From positions 1 through 12,674 of the forward strand of contig CAYXVU010000173.1 of the NCBI GenBank assembly GCA_964468725.1: a stretch of 12,674 nucleotides of DNA, in the 5' to 3' direction. This DNA comes from CAYXVU01 sp964468725. Its GTDB lineage: Bacteria; Acidobacteriota; Blastocatellia; UBA7656. Shown piece after piece: positions 12,239 to 12,674 of the stretch; within the stretch, counting starts at the first letter, position 1; every line of letters starts with the position of its first letter. Both the position numbers and the translations under genes were made by a program. Under the pieces are notes generated by a model, which saw nothing but the letters and a program-made list of their open reading frames with translations, did no database searches and had not been told where the DNA came from.

Positions 12239-12674
12239 TCAGACGCCTTCGACGATGATTCGCGGATCAACTTGAAATATCAGTTGCTGATTGCCTTCCG
12301 TAACCACTCGAATGGTGCATTCGAAACTTCCGTCCTGAATGGCTGTGAATGGGCCGATGCTCCACAATCTGCCGATGACATTGCACCCGATGCTGCCTTT
12401 TCCATCTTCGGGCGGCGGCAAGGGGTGACCCGGACGCGGAACCAGCCAACGCGAGTCCGGCCAATTGAACGGGTTATGGTTATTGGTAAAACTGATTTCG
12501 ATGCTCAGTATTGTTTCCGGAGAACTGGCCGTATCATAGACATTAAAGTACACTTCGCTATTTTGCAGAATCTGCTCCGGACGCTGACCTTGCCCGATAC
12601 ACTCCTGCGTGCCGCTGTCACAGACAGCAAAGCCATAAGCCATAGCGATCACATCTTTGGCGTTATTCGGTGTC
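12239..12674 (-). CDS. Unrecognised protein, C-terminal part (5' end outside window)
   Basis: The frame is open to the right edge, so the GTG at 12652 or ATG at 12643 need not be the start; at least 145 residues are present and the C-terminus (RIIVEGV) is complete. The sequence is strand-rich, with SEVYFNVYDTA, TILSIEISFTNNHNPFNWPDSRWLVP and a later SFECTIRVVTEGNQ region, and ends in hydrophobic strands (LIFQVDPRIIV), which suggests a beta-sandwich or jelly-roll domain. There are few Cys (two near the start, C-x(6)-C type, and two further on). No signal peptide, membrane helix or catalytic motif is seen in the part available. It lies upstream of the Vap-like gene on the same strand but 680 bp away, with a hairpin between, so co-transcription is unlikely. 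I do not recognise the family. Confidence 0.65.
   Translation of the reverse strand, partial: TPNNAKDVIAMAYGFAVCDSGTQECIGQGQRPEQILQNSEVYFNVYDTASSPETILSIEISFTNNHNPFNWPDSRWLVPRPGHPLPPPEDGKGSIGCNVIGRLWSIGPFTAIQDGSFECTIRVVTEGNQQLIFQVDPRIIVEGV

Noticed and set aside
12037..12270. 77-codon minus-strand open frame after the right-edge gene
   Set aside because: It overlaps the end of the better-supported gene in another frame and has no ribosome-binding site or recognisable motif.

Overview
This window looks like chromosomal DNA of a moderately GC-rich, non-model bacterium. The dense two-strand packing, the mix of families and the repeat-rich intergenic DNA would fit an Acidobacteriota-type genome, but no rRNA or marker gene is present, so that placement is only a guess.

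Layout, left to right. (1) Bases 3-1094 (+) hold the 3' part of a gene for a protein with at least two tandem beta-rich repeats. (2) Bases 1202-2944 (+) encode an asparagine-synthetase-like protein (call it AsnS1) without the N-terminal nucleophile Cys. It converges on, and overlaps by its stop codon, (3) a five-gene minus-strand run reading from 9025 down to 2941. In transcription order this run is: a single-pass membrane protein (9025-8414), a second Cys-less asparagine-synthetase-like protein, AsnS2 (8410-6626), a LysA-fold decarboxylase-like protein with a substituted active site (6629-5403), a zinc-ribbon/two-TM protein with a toprim-like segment (5350-4205), and an amidohydrolase (4119-2941). 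Gaps are 3 nt, a 4-nt ATGA overlap, 52 nt and about 85 nt, so at least the first three to four genes look like one operon. (4) Divergently, bases 9141-10346 (+) encode a K+ channel of unusual RCK-pore-RCK order, followed by a half-size EamA-type membrane protein (10424-10888). (5) From about 10,890 to 12,240 the DNA is repeat- and hairpin-rich and holds one clear gene: a cytoplasmic-looking homologue of the Rhodococcus virulence-associated Vap proteins (11561-11121, minus), with a terminator-like hairpin downstream. (6) An unrecognised partial gene (minus) runs off the right edge.

The most interesting unit is the 1202-9025 block. Two AsnB-type adenylating amide synthetases that apparently cannot use glutamine through a Cys nucleophile sit with a type III PLP-fold protein whose Schiff-base Lys position is Val. 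An amidohydrolase and two membrane-anchored proteins accompany them. I infer an uncharacterised amide-forming pathway that uses an amine other than glutamine-derived ammonia. No precursor peptide, carrier protein, RRE/PqqD-like domain or transglutaminase-like protease is visible, so neither a lasso-peptide nor any other named pathway can be claimed.
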